In this document: one piece after another, positions 1 to 7,915 of the stretch
How the letters are laid out: each line of letters begins with the position of its first letter
Position numbering within the stretch: position 1 is the stretch's first letter
Origin: Svornostia abyssi
GTDB lineage: Bacteria; Actinomycetota; Thermoleophilia; Solirubrobacterales; Solirubrobacteraceae
Direction of reading: 5' to 3'
Length of the DNA: 64,000 bases
NCBI GenBank assembly: GCA_024666565.1
Contig: CP088295.1
Coordinates: 3,596,001 to 3,660,000, forward strand
Notes under the pieces: generated by a model
What the model was told of the DNA's origin: nothing
Seen by the model: the letters and a program-made list of their open reading frames with translations, nothing else
The model's database searches: none
Position numbers and translations under genes: made by a program

Positions 1-1
1 C

Positions 2-2035
2 GAGGACGGGACGATCGACCCGCAGCGCGCGGTCGACCTGTTCGAGCCCCTGGCCCGCGCGATGCGCACCGCGTCCGAGTACGGCCTGCACCACCGCGAC
101 CTCGACGCCGGCAATGTCCTCATCGCCGTCGACGACCGCGCGGTCCTCCTCGAGCCGGCCTTCATCGACGCGCTCGCGATCCCCGGCGCGCGCGACACCC
201 GGCCCGACCTCCTGACCTACGTGCCGCCCGAGCGCCTGCGGCTCGAGCCGCCGGACGCGCGGTCGGACGTTCACCTGCTCGGCGGCCTGCTGCTGACCGC
301 GCTGACGGGCCACCCGCCCGGTTCACACGCCGACCGCGTCCTGCGCGACCGCGAGCGCGACGGCGCGGTGCCCGAGGCGCTCGACCTCGTCCTGTGGCGC
401 GCGCTCGCCGCGGACCCGCTGCAGCGACCGGCCTCGCCCCGCGACTTCTTCCACCAGGCGCGGCGCGCCCTCGGCGGCGAGGCGCCCGAGCGGTTCATCC
501 GCCGGCCCCAGCCATCGGTCTCCGGAGAGGCCGCGCCGTCCACCGACCTCGTGCGCTGGGGCGGACCGGGCAACGTCGCGAGCACGCTCCACGGGCCGCA
601 GCGGCTCGTCACGCGCGTCTCGACGACCGTGACGGGCTGGTCCACGTCCGCCGGCCGCGTGGTCCGCAACGCCGGCGGCGGGATCAGCGGCTTCATCAGC
701 CGCCTGCGCCCCGGCGGCTCACGCACCGGGTTCGCCGAGACCGAGCGCCCCGCGCCGCCCCGCACGCCGGCTGGCGCCGCACCGCGCCCAGCGGGCGAGC
801 TCGAGGCCCCGCAGGACGACGGGGACCCCCACCCGGCCGGTCCCGCCCCAGCGGCGCCTGCCAACGGCGGGGCGCCCACCGCTGCGTCCGATCCCGCGGC
901 ACGGCTCGGCGCGGCCGCCGAGCGCCTGCGCCGCACGACCCCCGCGCCTGCGGCAGTCGCGTCAGGTGCCGTGGCCACGCAGGCACCGGAGATCGCGCGC
1001 CCCGAGCCTGTCCCCGAGCCGGCGCCCGAACCCGAACCCGAGTGGCCGTCGACGGACCCCGCCGTGCGCCTGCGCGCCGAGCAGGTCCGCCGTCGCCGCT
1101 CCGTGCTCGTGGGGGTCGTGGCCGCCGCAGCGCTCGCAGCCGGCACGGTGATCGTACTCCTCACGAGCGGGGACGACACGCCGACCCAGCAGGCGCCCGC
1201 CGCCGAACGCACCCAGCAGGGCGCGATCGAGCTCACGCACCCGCCGCAGTGGCAGACCGTCGACCCGGCCCCGCCGGTGCTCGGCGTGCCGCTCGAGGAT
1301 CCGGTCGCCCTCGAGCCCCGCGGCGTCACGGGGTTCGTCCCGGGCTCCGCGACGCTCGTCGCCGGGCGCTTTGCGGAGACCGACGCGTCGCTGCTGCCGC
1401 CCGGCCTGGCGGACGACCTCGAATCCCCGCCGCGCGGCGAGCCGATCCGCGTCGGCGAGCTCGAGGGTTACCGCTACCGCGGCCTCGCGCGGCCCGACGA
1501 AGCGGGGACGTTCGACCTCTACGTCTTCGGCACCGATCAGGGCACGCTGGCGATCAGCTGCTTCACCGGCGTGGAGGTCACACCGGCCTTCCGGCGGCAG
1601 TGCGCGGCCATCGCGGGGTCGCTGCAGACCTCCGGGGTCACCCCCGCCACGCTCGGGCCGTCCGCCGCCTACGGTCGCGTGCTGCGCACCACGATGGACC
1701 GGCTGAACCGTGACCGTGGCACGCTGCGGACCCAGTTGCGCGCGGCGCGCACCCCGCGCGGCCAGGCGCGGCTCTCCGACCGCCTCGCCGGGGTCTACCG
1801 GCAGGCTGCGGGGCGGCTCGCCTCCGCCGACGCGCCCGCCTCGGTCGCCGGGGAGAACCAGGGGATCGTGCGCCAGATGCGGCTGGTCGCCAACAGCTAC
1901 GACCGCATGGCCGCAGCCGCGCGCGCGGACAGCCGCGGCGCGTTCAACCGCGGACGAGAGCAGGTCCGCCAGCGCGAGGCGCAGCTCGACGCGCGGCTGC
2001 GAGGCCTGCGCGACGACGGGTACCGCCTGGACTGA
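2..2035 (+). CDS. Membrane pseudokinase-like protein, 5' end outside window
   Basis: The reading frame is open to the left edge, so the N-lobe lies outside the window; the first internal ATG is at 62. A Ser/Thr-kinase C-lobe is visible: catalytic loop HRDLDAGNVLI, an APE-like segment YVPPERLR and the subdomain IX stretch DARSDVHLLGGLLLTALTG. Where the Mg-binding DFG triad should be (AVLLEPAFIDAL) the sequence reads EPA, so the metal-binding Asp is missing and catalysis is doubtful. A long Pro/Ala/Glu-rich linker follows, then one transmembrane segment (about nt 1100-1166) and a roughly 270-residue extracytoplasmic part. Its last 125 residues are alpha-helical, Arg-rich and clearly related to the C terminus of the gene at 6646. 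Likely a receptor-type pseudokinase; ligand unknown. Confidence 0.75.
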   Translation, partial: EDGTIDPQRAVDLFEPLARAMRTASEYGLHHRDLDAGNVLIAVDDRAVLLEPAFIDALAIPGARDTRPDLLTYVPPERLRLEPPDARSDVHLLGGLLLTALTGHPPGSHADRVLRDRERDGAVPEALDLVLWRALAADPLQRPASPRDFFHQARRALGGEAPERFIRRPQPSVSGEAAPSTDLVRWGGPGNVASTLHGPQRLVTRVSTTVTGWSTSAGRVVRNAGGGISGFISRLRPGGSRTGFAETERPAPPRTPAGAAPRPAGELEAPQDDGDPHPAGPAPAAPANGGAPTAASDPAARLGAAAERLRRTTPAPAAVASGAVATQAPEIARPEPVPEPAPEPEPEWPSTDPAVRLRAEQVRRRRSVLVGVVAAAALAAGTVIVLLTSGDDTPTQQAPAAERTQQGAIELTHPPQWQTVDPAPPVLGVPLEDPVALEPRGVTGFVPGSATLVAGRFAETDASLLPPGLADDLESPPRGEPIRVGELEGYRYRGLARPDEAGTFDLYVFGTDQGTLAISCFTGVEVTPAFRRQCAAIAGSLQTSGVTPATLGPSAAYGRVLRTTMDRLNRDRGTLRTQLRAARTPRGQARLSDRLAGVYRQAAGRLASADAPASVAGENQGIVRQMRLVANSYDRMAAAARADSRGAFNRGREQVRQREAQLDARLRGLRDDGYRLD

Positions 2036-2528
2036 CCGGCGCGTCGTGCAGCCAGTCGCTGCCGACGTCCGCGGCCTCACGCGCCCGGCGCTCGCGCGCA
2101 AGCGCCTGATGCTCGGCCCGGGTCGCGGCGAGGTCCACCGCCTCACGCGCGTGGCGTTCGCGCCGCATCGCCCGGTGCTCGGCCATCGCCGCGCGCAGAT
2201 CGACGTGCTCGTCGGCGAGCAGACTCGCCTGGAGCATTGCGACGAGCGTGGTGAGCTCACGCTCCGTCGCTGCGCGCGATTCCCCCTGGGCGACGCCGCA
2301 GAACTGGTCCCAGGCGCGGGCGAAGCGGTTGGCGTCCGTGCGCACCCCGCGGCGGTGCACCGCGACCATCGGACACACCCCCGCGCCGGTCCCCACATAC
2401 GCCCCGGCGACGATCGTCTCGCCCCGCACGCCCTCGAGCATCGCGACCCGCGCGTGGCGCGGCAGCGCGTCGACGGCAGAGCGCAGGCGCTCGGTCCGGG
2501 TCCTTCCCATACTCTTGCGTCCGGTCAT
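1944..2528 (-). CDS. Conserved hypothetical protein, overlaps pseudokinase 3' end
   Basis: This 194-residue protein fills 2036-2528, where no other gene is plausible, and its last 92 bases overlap the convergent pseudokinase gene. The N-terminal half has the segment RLRSAVDALPRHARVAMLEG followed by ETIVAGAYVGTGAGVCPM and an FARAWDQF segment; I recall similar text in uncharacterised Thermoleophilia proteins, but cannot assign a function. The middle is a charged, probably coiled helix (AEHRAMRRERHAREAVDLAA and the related AEHQALARERRAREAADVGS, an imperfect internal repeat). The C-terminal 40 residues lie in the overlap and are low complexity, so the real stop could be affected by a frame error. 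A second ATG at 2510 is an alternative start. Confidence 0.55.
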   Translation of the reverse strand: MTGRKSMGRTRTERLRSAVDALPRHARVAMLEGVRGETIVAGAYVGTGAGVCPMVAVHRRGVRTDANRFARAWDQFCGVAQGESRAATERELTTLVAMLQASLLADEHVDLRAAMAEHRAMRRERHAREAVDLAATRAEHQALARERRAREAADVGSDWLHDAPVSPGGTRRRAGLAAARRAAPRAGGPALVRG

Positions 2529-2599
2529 GAGGTCGGGCTGACGCTACGTTGCGGCGTCGTCATCAACAAGGCCCGCCCTGCCAGTGAAAGGGATCTTGC

Positions 2600-3643
2600 A
2601 TGAAGCTCGGGGTCAACATCGGCTACTGGGGGCTCGGGCTCTCCAGCGCCGATCAGCTGGAGATCGTCCAGGAAGCCGAGCGCCTCGGCTACGACAGCGT
2701 GTGGGCCGCGGAGGCCTACGGGTCGGACACCGCCACCGTCCTGGCGTGGCTCGCCGCCCAGACCTCGACGATCAAGATCGGGTCCGCGATCTTCCAGATG
2801 CCGGCCCGGTCGGCGGCCATGACCGCGATGACCGCGGCGACGCTCGACCAGCTCTCCGACGGGCGCATGCTGCTGGGCATCGGCTCGTCCGGCCCGCAGG
2901 TGGCCGAGGGCTGGCACGGCCAGCGGTTCGCCAAGCAGCTCGCCCGCACCCGGGACTACGTCGCGGTCATCCGCATGGCGCTCGCGCGTGAGCGCGTCCA
3001 GTACGAGGGCGAGACGCTCGTCCTCCCGCTCCCCGACGGCCCAGGGAAGGCGCTGAAGCTCACCATCTCGCCGGTCCAGGAGCGCATTCCGATCCTGCTC
3101 GCCGCGATCGGTCCGAAGAACACCGCGCTCGCCGGCGAGATCGCCGACGGCTGGCTGCCCATGCTCCTCTCCCCCGAGCACCTCCCCGAGCTGAGCAAGA
3201 GCCTCGCGGAAGGCGCGGCGAAGGCCGGCCGCTCGCTCGACGGCTTCCGCATCACCCCGAGCGTGTCCGTCCTCATCAGCGACGACCAGGAGACCGCGCG
3301 CAACGCGATGCGGCCGTTCATCGGGCTGTACGTCGGCGGGATGGGCTCGCGTGACAAGAACTTCTACAACCAGCTCATGCAGCGCTACGGCTACGAGGAC
3401 GCGGCGCGCAAGGTGCAGGACCTCTACCTCGAGGGCAAGAAGGAGGAGGCCTGCAACGCGATCCCCGGCGAGTTCATCGACCAGGTCTCGCTGTGCGGCA
3501 CCGAGGACGTGGTGCGCGAGCGCATCCGGATCTACCGCGAGGCCGGCGTGCACACCCTGAACCTCAGCCCGATGGCGTTCGACAAGGAGTCCCGCCTGGC
3601 GCAGCTGCGCACCGTGGCGCGCCTCGCCGAAGAGGCCGCGTAG
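2600..3643 (+). CDS. LLM-class (luciferase-like) F420-dependent oxidoreductase
   Basis: At 347 residues this has the usual length of the bacterial luciferase-like monooxygenase fold. It starts MKLGVNIGYWGLGLSSADQL, continues with the family pattern AERLGYDSVWAAEAYGSD, and has the conserved LSDGRMLLGIGSSGPQVAEGW region that lines the flavin pocket. An AAAGGGA Shine-Dalgarno lies just upstream of the ATG. The family binds coenzyme F420 (some members FMN) and oxidises or reduces small alcohols, imines or enones in the cytoplasm; the substrate cannot be read from sequence. F420 rather than FMN is inferred from closeness to actinobacterial F420 members. The glycosyltransferase gene begins 4 bases after its stop, suggesting one transcript and possibly a joint role in modifying a small molecule. 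Confidence 0.88.
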   Translation: MKLGVNIGYWGLGLSSADQLEIVQEAERLGYDSVWAAEAYGSDTATVLAWLAAQTSTIKIGSAIFQMPARSAAMTAMTAATLDQLSDGRMLLGIGSSGPQVAEGWHGQRFAKQLARTRDYVAVIRMALARERVQYEGETLVLPLPDGPGKALKLTISPVQERIPILLAAIGPKNTALAGEIADGWLPMLLSPEHLPELSKSLAEGAAKAGRSLDGFRITPSVSVLISDDQETARNAMRPFIGLYVGGMGSRDKNFYNQLMQRYGYEDAARKVQDLYLEGKKEEACNAIPGEFIDQVSLCGTEDVVRERIRIYREAGVHTLNLSPMAFDKESRLAQLRTVARLAEEAA

Positions 3644-3647
3644 CCGT

Positions 3648-4862
3648 ATGGCGCAGGTCCTGCTCGGGGCGTTCGGCGACCCCGGTCACGTCTTTCCCCT
3701 GATGTCCCTCGGCTCCGCGCTGCGGCGCCGGGGGCACGACGTGGCGATCCACACCGCGGAGAAGTGGCGGGGACACGCCGAGCGCGAGGGCTTCCGGTTC
3801 TTCGCCGCGCCCGAGTACGGGCCGGAGATGACCAACGGCGTTCCGCTCAAGCCCTACCAGGCCGTGGCGGCGGCGACCGGGCAGGCGCAGGAGGTCGTCG
3901 AGGAGGTCGGGCCGGACATCGTCGTCGCCGACATCCTCACGCTTGCCCCCGCGCTCGCCGGCGAGCTGGCGGGGTTGCCGGTCGCGACGCTCGTGCCGCA
4001 CGTCTACCCGGACCCGCAGGACGGCTGGCCGCCCTACTCGCTGGGCGCCAGGCTCCCGCGGACCGCCGCGGGCCGGGCGCTGTGGCGCCGCACCCGGCCG
4101 ACCCTCGACGCGGGGCTCGACCTCGGCATGCGCGAATGCAACGAGACGCGCGAGGCGGTCGGCCTGCCGCCACGGATGTGGGTCCACAACGGGCAGAGCT
4201 CCGAGCTCGTCCTCGTCGCGACCATGCCGCAGCTCGAGTACCCGCGGGTCTGGCCCGAGCACGTGCACGTCGTCGGCCCGCTGCTGTGGGAGCCGCCGGC
4301 CGAGGATGTCGAGCTGCCGCCCGGCGACGCGCCGCTCATCCTCGTGGCGCCGTCGACGTCGCAGGACCAGCGCCATCGGCTCCTGCGCGCGGCGGTGGAG
4401 GGTCTCGGCGATCTCCCCGTCCGGGTCCTGGCGACGTGGAACCGCCGGCCGCTGAAGGACCGGCTCGACGTCCCGGACAACGTGCGGCTCGTCGAGTGGG
4501 TGTCCTACGCACGCACGATGCCGCACTGCGACGTCGTCGTCTGCCACGCCGGGCACGGAACCGTGGTGCGCGCGATCGCGTCGGGGTGCCGGCTCGTGGC
4601 CGTGCCGGCCGGCGGCGACATGAACGAGAACTCCGCCCGGATCGACTGGGCGGGCCTCGGCGTGAGGCTGCCGCGCCGCGCGACGACGCCACGGGCGATC
4701 GGCCTCGCCGTCGGACGGGCGCTCGCGAAACCGGACATCGGGCGACGCGTCGCCGAGGCTCAGGCCTGGGCCCGTGAACACGACGGCGCCGAGCGCGCGG
4801 TCGACGTGCTCGAGACCCACCTCGAGCGCCGGACCGCCGGCACGGTCGCACCCGCGGTGTAA
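3648..4862 (+). CDS. MGT-type (GT1 fold) glycosyltransferase
   Basis: A 404-residue soluble GT-B protein. The N-terminal acceptor domain begins AQVLLGAFGDPGHVFPLMSL, with the typical GH.xP..L pattern near the first loop. The C-terminal donor domain carries VVCHAGHGTVVRAIASGCRLVAVPAG, the nucleotide-sugar signature of UDP-glucosyl/glucuronosyltransferase-like enzymes, with the conserved His and Gly residues, followed by DMNENSARI where the family has a Q/N-rich motif. Such enzymes transfer a sugar from UDP- or dTDP-sugar to a small hydrophobic acceptor such as a macrolide, sterol or carotenoid. Donor and acceptor are unknown. It is co-directional with and nearly touching the upstream oxidoreductase. 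No signal peptide or membrane segment is visible. Confidence 0.88.
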   Translation: MAQVLLGAFGDPGHVFPLMSLGSALRRRGHDVAIHTAEKWRGHAEREGFRFFAAPEYGPEMTNGVPLKPYQAVAAATGQAQEVVEEVGPDIVVADILTLAPALAGELAGLPVATLVPHVYPDPQDGWPPYSLGARLPRTAAGRALWRRTRPTLDAGLDLGMRECNETREAVGLPPRMWVHNGQSSELVLVATMPQLEYPRVWPEHVHVVGPLLWEPPAEDVELPPGDAPLILVAPSTSQDQRHRLLRAAVEGLGDLPVRVLATWNRRPLKDRLDVPDNVRLVEWVSYARTMPHCDVVVCHAGHGTVVRAIASGCRLVAVPAGGDMNENSARIDWAGLGVRLPRRATTPRAIGLAVGRALAKPDIGRRVAEAQAWAREHDGAERAVDVLETHLERRTAGTVAPAV

Positions 4863-4910
4863 CGCGTCGAAGCGGGTTCGGCCCGCCGGGGCGCGGTCTA
4901 CGATTCGCGA

Positions 4911-6179
4911 GTGGTGTCTCGCGCACGGATCGCCGCGTTCCTGGCGTCACTCGCGCTCGCGCCGGTGGCCCCCGGTGTCGTGCAGCCGGCCGCCGCGGCC
5001 ACGACGTTCACCGTGCCCGGCGGCCCGATCCGCCCGGGACAGGCGGTGGAGTTCCGCGCCACCGTGTCGTGCGCCGCACCCGTGGTCTGCTCCTGGACCG
5101 CCGGGGACGGCGCCTCGCTGGCGGACGGCGGGGTCTTCGCGCATCAGTACGCCGCGCTCGGGACCTACCCCGTCACGCTCACGGTCGACCCGGACCCAGG
5201 GACCTCCGGCGACGAGACGAGCGAGACCGAGAACGTCAGCGTCGTCGCGAACCGCGCGCCGACGGGCACCATCCGCGTGGTCCCGTCGCTGCCTGTGGCG
5301 GGCCAGCAGGTGCAACTCGCCGTTGACGCGGCGGACCCTGACGGGGACGCGATCACCTACGCCTGGGACGTCGACGAGAACGGGACGACGGACAGCGGTG
5401 GACCCACCGCGGCGTTCACCCAGCCCTTCGCGGGCGTGCGGACCGTGCGCGTCACGCTCAACGACGCGTTCGGGGGATCGACGCTCGCCGCGCAGGTCGT
5501 CCGCGTGACGGCCTTCCCCTTCGCCGCGTTCGGCGCGGCACCCGCGGCACCAGTCGCCGGCGACCTCGTCACCTTCACCTCGACGTCGCAGGACCCCGAC
5601 GGGCCGCTGACCGAGCAGCTCTGGGACCTCGACGGCGACGCGGTGTTCGGCGACGCCGCCGGCCCGATCGCGCAGCGCGCGTTCCCCGCCGCGGGTGTCT
5701 ACCCCGTGGCACTGCGCGTCCGCGACGCCGACGGGGTCGCGAGCTTCGCCTTCCGGGACGTGCCCGTCACCGCCCCGGCGGCCGGGCCCGTGGCCGCGGC
5801 GCAGACCACAGCTGCTCCCGCGGCCACCCGCGCGACGCGGATCCGGCCGTTTCCCGTGCTGACCATCGCCGGAGGCTTCAACCGGCGCGGCGCGCGATTC
5901 ACGCGCTTCGTCGTCGACGCGCCCGCAGCAGCCCGTGTCGGCGTGACGTGCGCGGGCCGCGGGTGCCCGTTCACCCGTCGCACCTTCCGTCCCGGCCGGA
6001 TCCCTGCGCTCGAGCGCCGCCGGCTCCGTCCTGGCACCCGCATCACCGTGCGGGTGACGCAGCCGGGCTTCATCGGCAAGTACACGAGCATCGTCGTCCG
6101 GCGGGGCCAGGTCCCGCGGCGCACCGACCGCTGCCTGCGCCCGGGCAGCACGAAGGCCAGCGCATGCCCAGCCTCCTGA
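4911..6179 (+). CDS. Secreted PKD-repeat protein
   Basis: 422 residues starting at one of two adjacent GTG codons (4911 or 4914). The first 30 residues are a signal peptide ending near AAAAT. About three PKD-type beta-sandwich repeats follow, recognised by GDGASL..GGVFAHQYAALGTY, DADPDGD-like AADPDGDAITYAWDVDENG, and SQDPDGPLTEQLWDLDGDA..AFPAAGVYPVALRV. The last 120 residues are Arg-rich with RCGVTCAGRGCPF-like paired Cys (VGVTCAGRGCPFTRRTF) and resemble C-terminal segments common in Thermoleophilia surface proteins. PKD domains mediate adhesion or protein interaction outside the cell; no catalytic domain is present. A -10-like TACGAT at 4899-4904 lies only 6 bases before the first GTG, so the message may be leaderless. 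It overlaps the next gene by 16 bases. Confidence 0.78.
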   Translation: MVSRARIAAFLASLALAPVAPGVVQPAAAATTFTVPGGPIRPGQAVEFRATVSCAAPVVCSWTAGDGASLADGGVFAHQYAALGTYPVTLTVDPDPGTSGDETSETENVSVVANRAPTGTIRVVPSLPVAGQQVQLAVDAADPDGDAITYAWDVDENGTTDSGGPTAAFTQPFAGVRTVRVTLNDAFGGSTLAAQVVRVTAFPFAAFGAAPAAPVAGDLVTFTSTSQDPDGPLTEQLWDLDGDAVFGDAAGPIAQRAFPAAGVYPVALRVRDADGVASFAFRDVPVTAPAAGPVAAAQTTAAPAATRATRIRPFPVLTIAGGFNRRGARFTRFVVDAPAAARVGVTCAGRGCPFTRRTFRPGRIPALERRRLRPGTRITVRVTQPGFIGKYTSIVVRRGQVPRRTDRCLRPGSTKASACPAS

Positions 6180-6643
6180 CCGACCTGCTCGCCCGCCCCT
6201 GGGGCGTCGCCCTGGTGATCGTCGGCGCGTTCGTCCTGCCCATGCTGCTCGCCGACCTCGTGTCCGGCGACGAGCAGCTGCGACGCGTCGCGCTCGTGTC
6301 CGACCGCGCCGCCCCCTCCCGAGAGGGCGAGGACGCGGTGCTGCCGCCGATCCCCGACCTGCGCCCGGCCGCGCGCCTGCCGCGACTGCGCGGGGAGACC
6401 GGCGGCGCGGCGCCCGCCCCCGCGCCCGCGACACCGGCACCGACTGACGCCGGGGAGGCACCCGCAGCCGATGGGGCCGACGCCGCACCTGCCGCAGCGC
6501 CGGCCTCCTCTGCACCGCCGGCCTCGTCCGCCCCGCCCGCGCCGTCGTCGGGATCAGGGTCCGGATCGGGGTCCGGATCGGGCGCGAGCGGGTCCTTCGA
6601 GAACAGCGGCAGCGGCAGCGGATCGTTCGAGGACAGCGACTGA
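6164..6643 (+). CDS. Small membrane-anchored Pro/Ala/Ser/Gly-rich protein
   Basis: Start chosen at ATG 6164 (159 residues), because upstream sequence in this frame is an arginine-rich shadow of the PKD gene. The N terminus MPSLLTDLLARPWGVALVIV continues into one hydrophobic helix (about residues 12-30), so the protein is probably a signal-anchored membrane protein. A short charged region follows, then a Pro/Ala/Thr-rich stalk and a Gly/Ser tail with SGSGSGSGSG and two acidic SFEN/SFED blocks. No domain is recognisable. It sits between a secreted PKD protein and a pseudokinase with a 2-base gap to the latter, so the three are likely co-transcribed and may act together at the envelope. Confidence 0.6.
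   Translation: MPSLLTDLLARPWGVALVIVGAFVLPMLLADLVSGDEQLRRVALVSDRAAPSREGEDAVLPPIPDLRPAARLPRLRGETGGAAPAPAPATPAPTDAGEAPAADGADAAPAAAPASSAPPASSAPPAPSSGSGSGSGSGSGASGSFENSGSGSGSFEDSD
6557..6580 (+). repeat. Two tandem 12-bp copies encoding GSGS
   Basis: The unit GGGTCCGGATCG occurs twice head to tail, flanked by further partial copies (GGATCA before it). It encodes the Gly/Ser tail of the small anchored protein. Such in-frame 12-mers can expand or contract by slippage without breaking the frame. Confidence 0.65.
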
Positions 6644-6645
6644 CG

Positions 6646-7743
6646 ATGGCCCGCACCGTCGACCAACCGACCGCTGCGCCCGGCCGCGACCTGCTTGACC
6701 TCGTCGACGCCGCCCTGACCGCCCGTGGCGTCCTGACGCCCGCGGACGCGTGCGCGCTGCTGGCTCCGCTGCCGTCGCTGCTGGACGGCGCCCGGCTGGA
6801 GGGCGGCGAGATCAAGGTCCCAGCGCGCACCCGCCGCGACGTGCGAGCCGTGCTCGCCGCGTTCGACCTCGCGCCGGCGCCGCGTCCGTCCAGCGGAGGC
6901 CTCGTGCCGTTCCGCGCCCCGGAGCTCGCAGCAGGCGCGCCGGCGACGAGCCGCTCCGACGTCTACGCCATCGCGGGGCTGCTGCGGACCGCGGTGACCG
7001 GCCAGGATCCACCGCCGTGGACCCTGAAGACGATGCCCGCGTCCGCACCGCAGCTCACCGGCACGTTCGGCGACGTCCTCTGGGATGCCTTGGCCGACGA
7101 CCCCGCGAAGCGCCCGCCGTCCCCCTCGGCCCTGCTCGCCGCCGCCACTGCCGCAGTCGCCGGTCCGACGACCGCGGACCTTGAGACCGAGCCCACATCC
7201 GCACCCGAGGCCCGCCGGCTGCGGGTGATCGCCGCATCGGCCGGAGCCGCCTTCGTCCTCGGATTGATCGTGGCCGTCTCGGGCAACAGCGCCGATGTTG
7301 AGCCGGCTCCCCGGCCCGTGATCATTCCGCCGCCGATCGCTGCGCCCGACGCGCCCGTCACGCAGGCGCGCGCCGCGTACGCCGCCGAGCTGGGCCGCGC
7401 GCTGCGCCGCCTGAACGTCAGACGCGTCGCACGCCGGGAGCGTCTCGCCGACGCGCGCACCTCCCGCGGGCAGTCGCGCGCCGCCACAGCACTCGCCGAG
7501 GCGTCCGGCATCGCAGCCCGCTCCGTCGGCCGCGCCGACGCGCCCGCGGATGTGCGCGCTGCGGACCGCGAGCTCGTCGCGACGCTGCGTCTGGTCGAGT
7601 CGGCCTATCGCACCATGGCGCGTGGCGCGCGCGACGGTGACCGCGCGCAGTTCGTCCGCGGACGCGACGCGGTGCGCCGGCGCGAGGCGCTCCTGCAACG
7701 GCGCATCCAGCGTCTCGAACGGCTGGGTTTCGACGTGCGCTGA
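6646..7743 (+). CDS. Truncated pseudokinase membrane protein, paralogue of the protein at 2-2035
   Basis: 365 residues. Only the late C-lobe of a protein kinase remains: LVPFRAPELAAGA (APE region), TSRSDVYAIAGLLRTAVTGQ (subdomain IX with its Asp) and ALADDPAKRPPSPSALLAA (subdomain XI, with the buried Arg). There is no glycine loop, VAIK lysine, HRD loop or DFG, so it cannot be an active kinase. One transmembrane segment lies at about residues 190-212. The extracytoplasmic C-terminal 125 residues match the first gene of the window: compare RADAPADVRAADRELVATLR with SADAPASVAGENQGIVRQMR, and GRDAVRRREALLQRRI with GREQVRQREAQLDARL. Both therefore belong to one uncharacterised receptor-like family with a degenerate kinase half. 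Confidence 0.78.
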   Translation: MARTVDQPTAAPGRDLLDLVDAALTARGVLTPADACALLAPLPSLLDGARLEGGEIKVPARTRRDVRAVLAAFDLAPAPRPSSGGLVPFRAPELAAGAPATSRSDVYAIAGLLRTAVTGQDPPPWTLKTMPASAPQLTGTFGDVLWDALADDPAKRPPSPSALLAAATAAVAGPTTADLETEPTSAPEARRLRVIAASAGAAFVLGLIVAVSGNSADVEPAPRPVIIPPPIAAPDAPVTQARAAYAAELGRALRRLNVRRVARRERLADARTSRGQSRAATALAEASGIAARSVGRADAPADVRAADRELVATLRLVESAYRTMARGARDGDRAQFVRGRDAVRRREALLQRRIQRLERLGFDVR

Positions 7744-7771
7744 CGCGCGCACCGGGTGGACGTTCGTTCGA

Positions 7772-7800
7772 ATTTGCGGCGGTGCCGCCGCTCCGAGATA
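7772..7800 (+). promoter_or_regulatory. Candidate sigma-70-type promoter for GGDEF-EAL operon
   Basis: TTGCGG (7772-7777), a 17-base spacer and GATACT (7795-7800) fit a housekeeping promoter about 115 bases before the proposed ATG at 7916. The spacer contains the inverted repeat GCGGCGG-TG-CCGCCGC (7774-7789), which could be an operator or a terminator for the upstream pseudokinase gene. Confidence 0.35.
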
Positions 7801-7915
7801 CTGAGCGAGACACCCTGTCCGACAAGGCCGTCGGTCAGTCCGCTCAGCGCTGCGAGGAGGTGCGTGGAGCTATCGCCCGGCACGGAGTCTGCACCCCGGT
7901 TCAGGACCGGACCTG

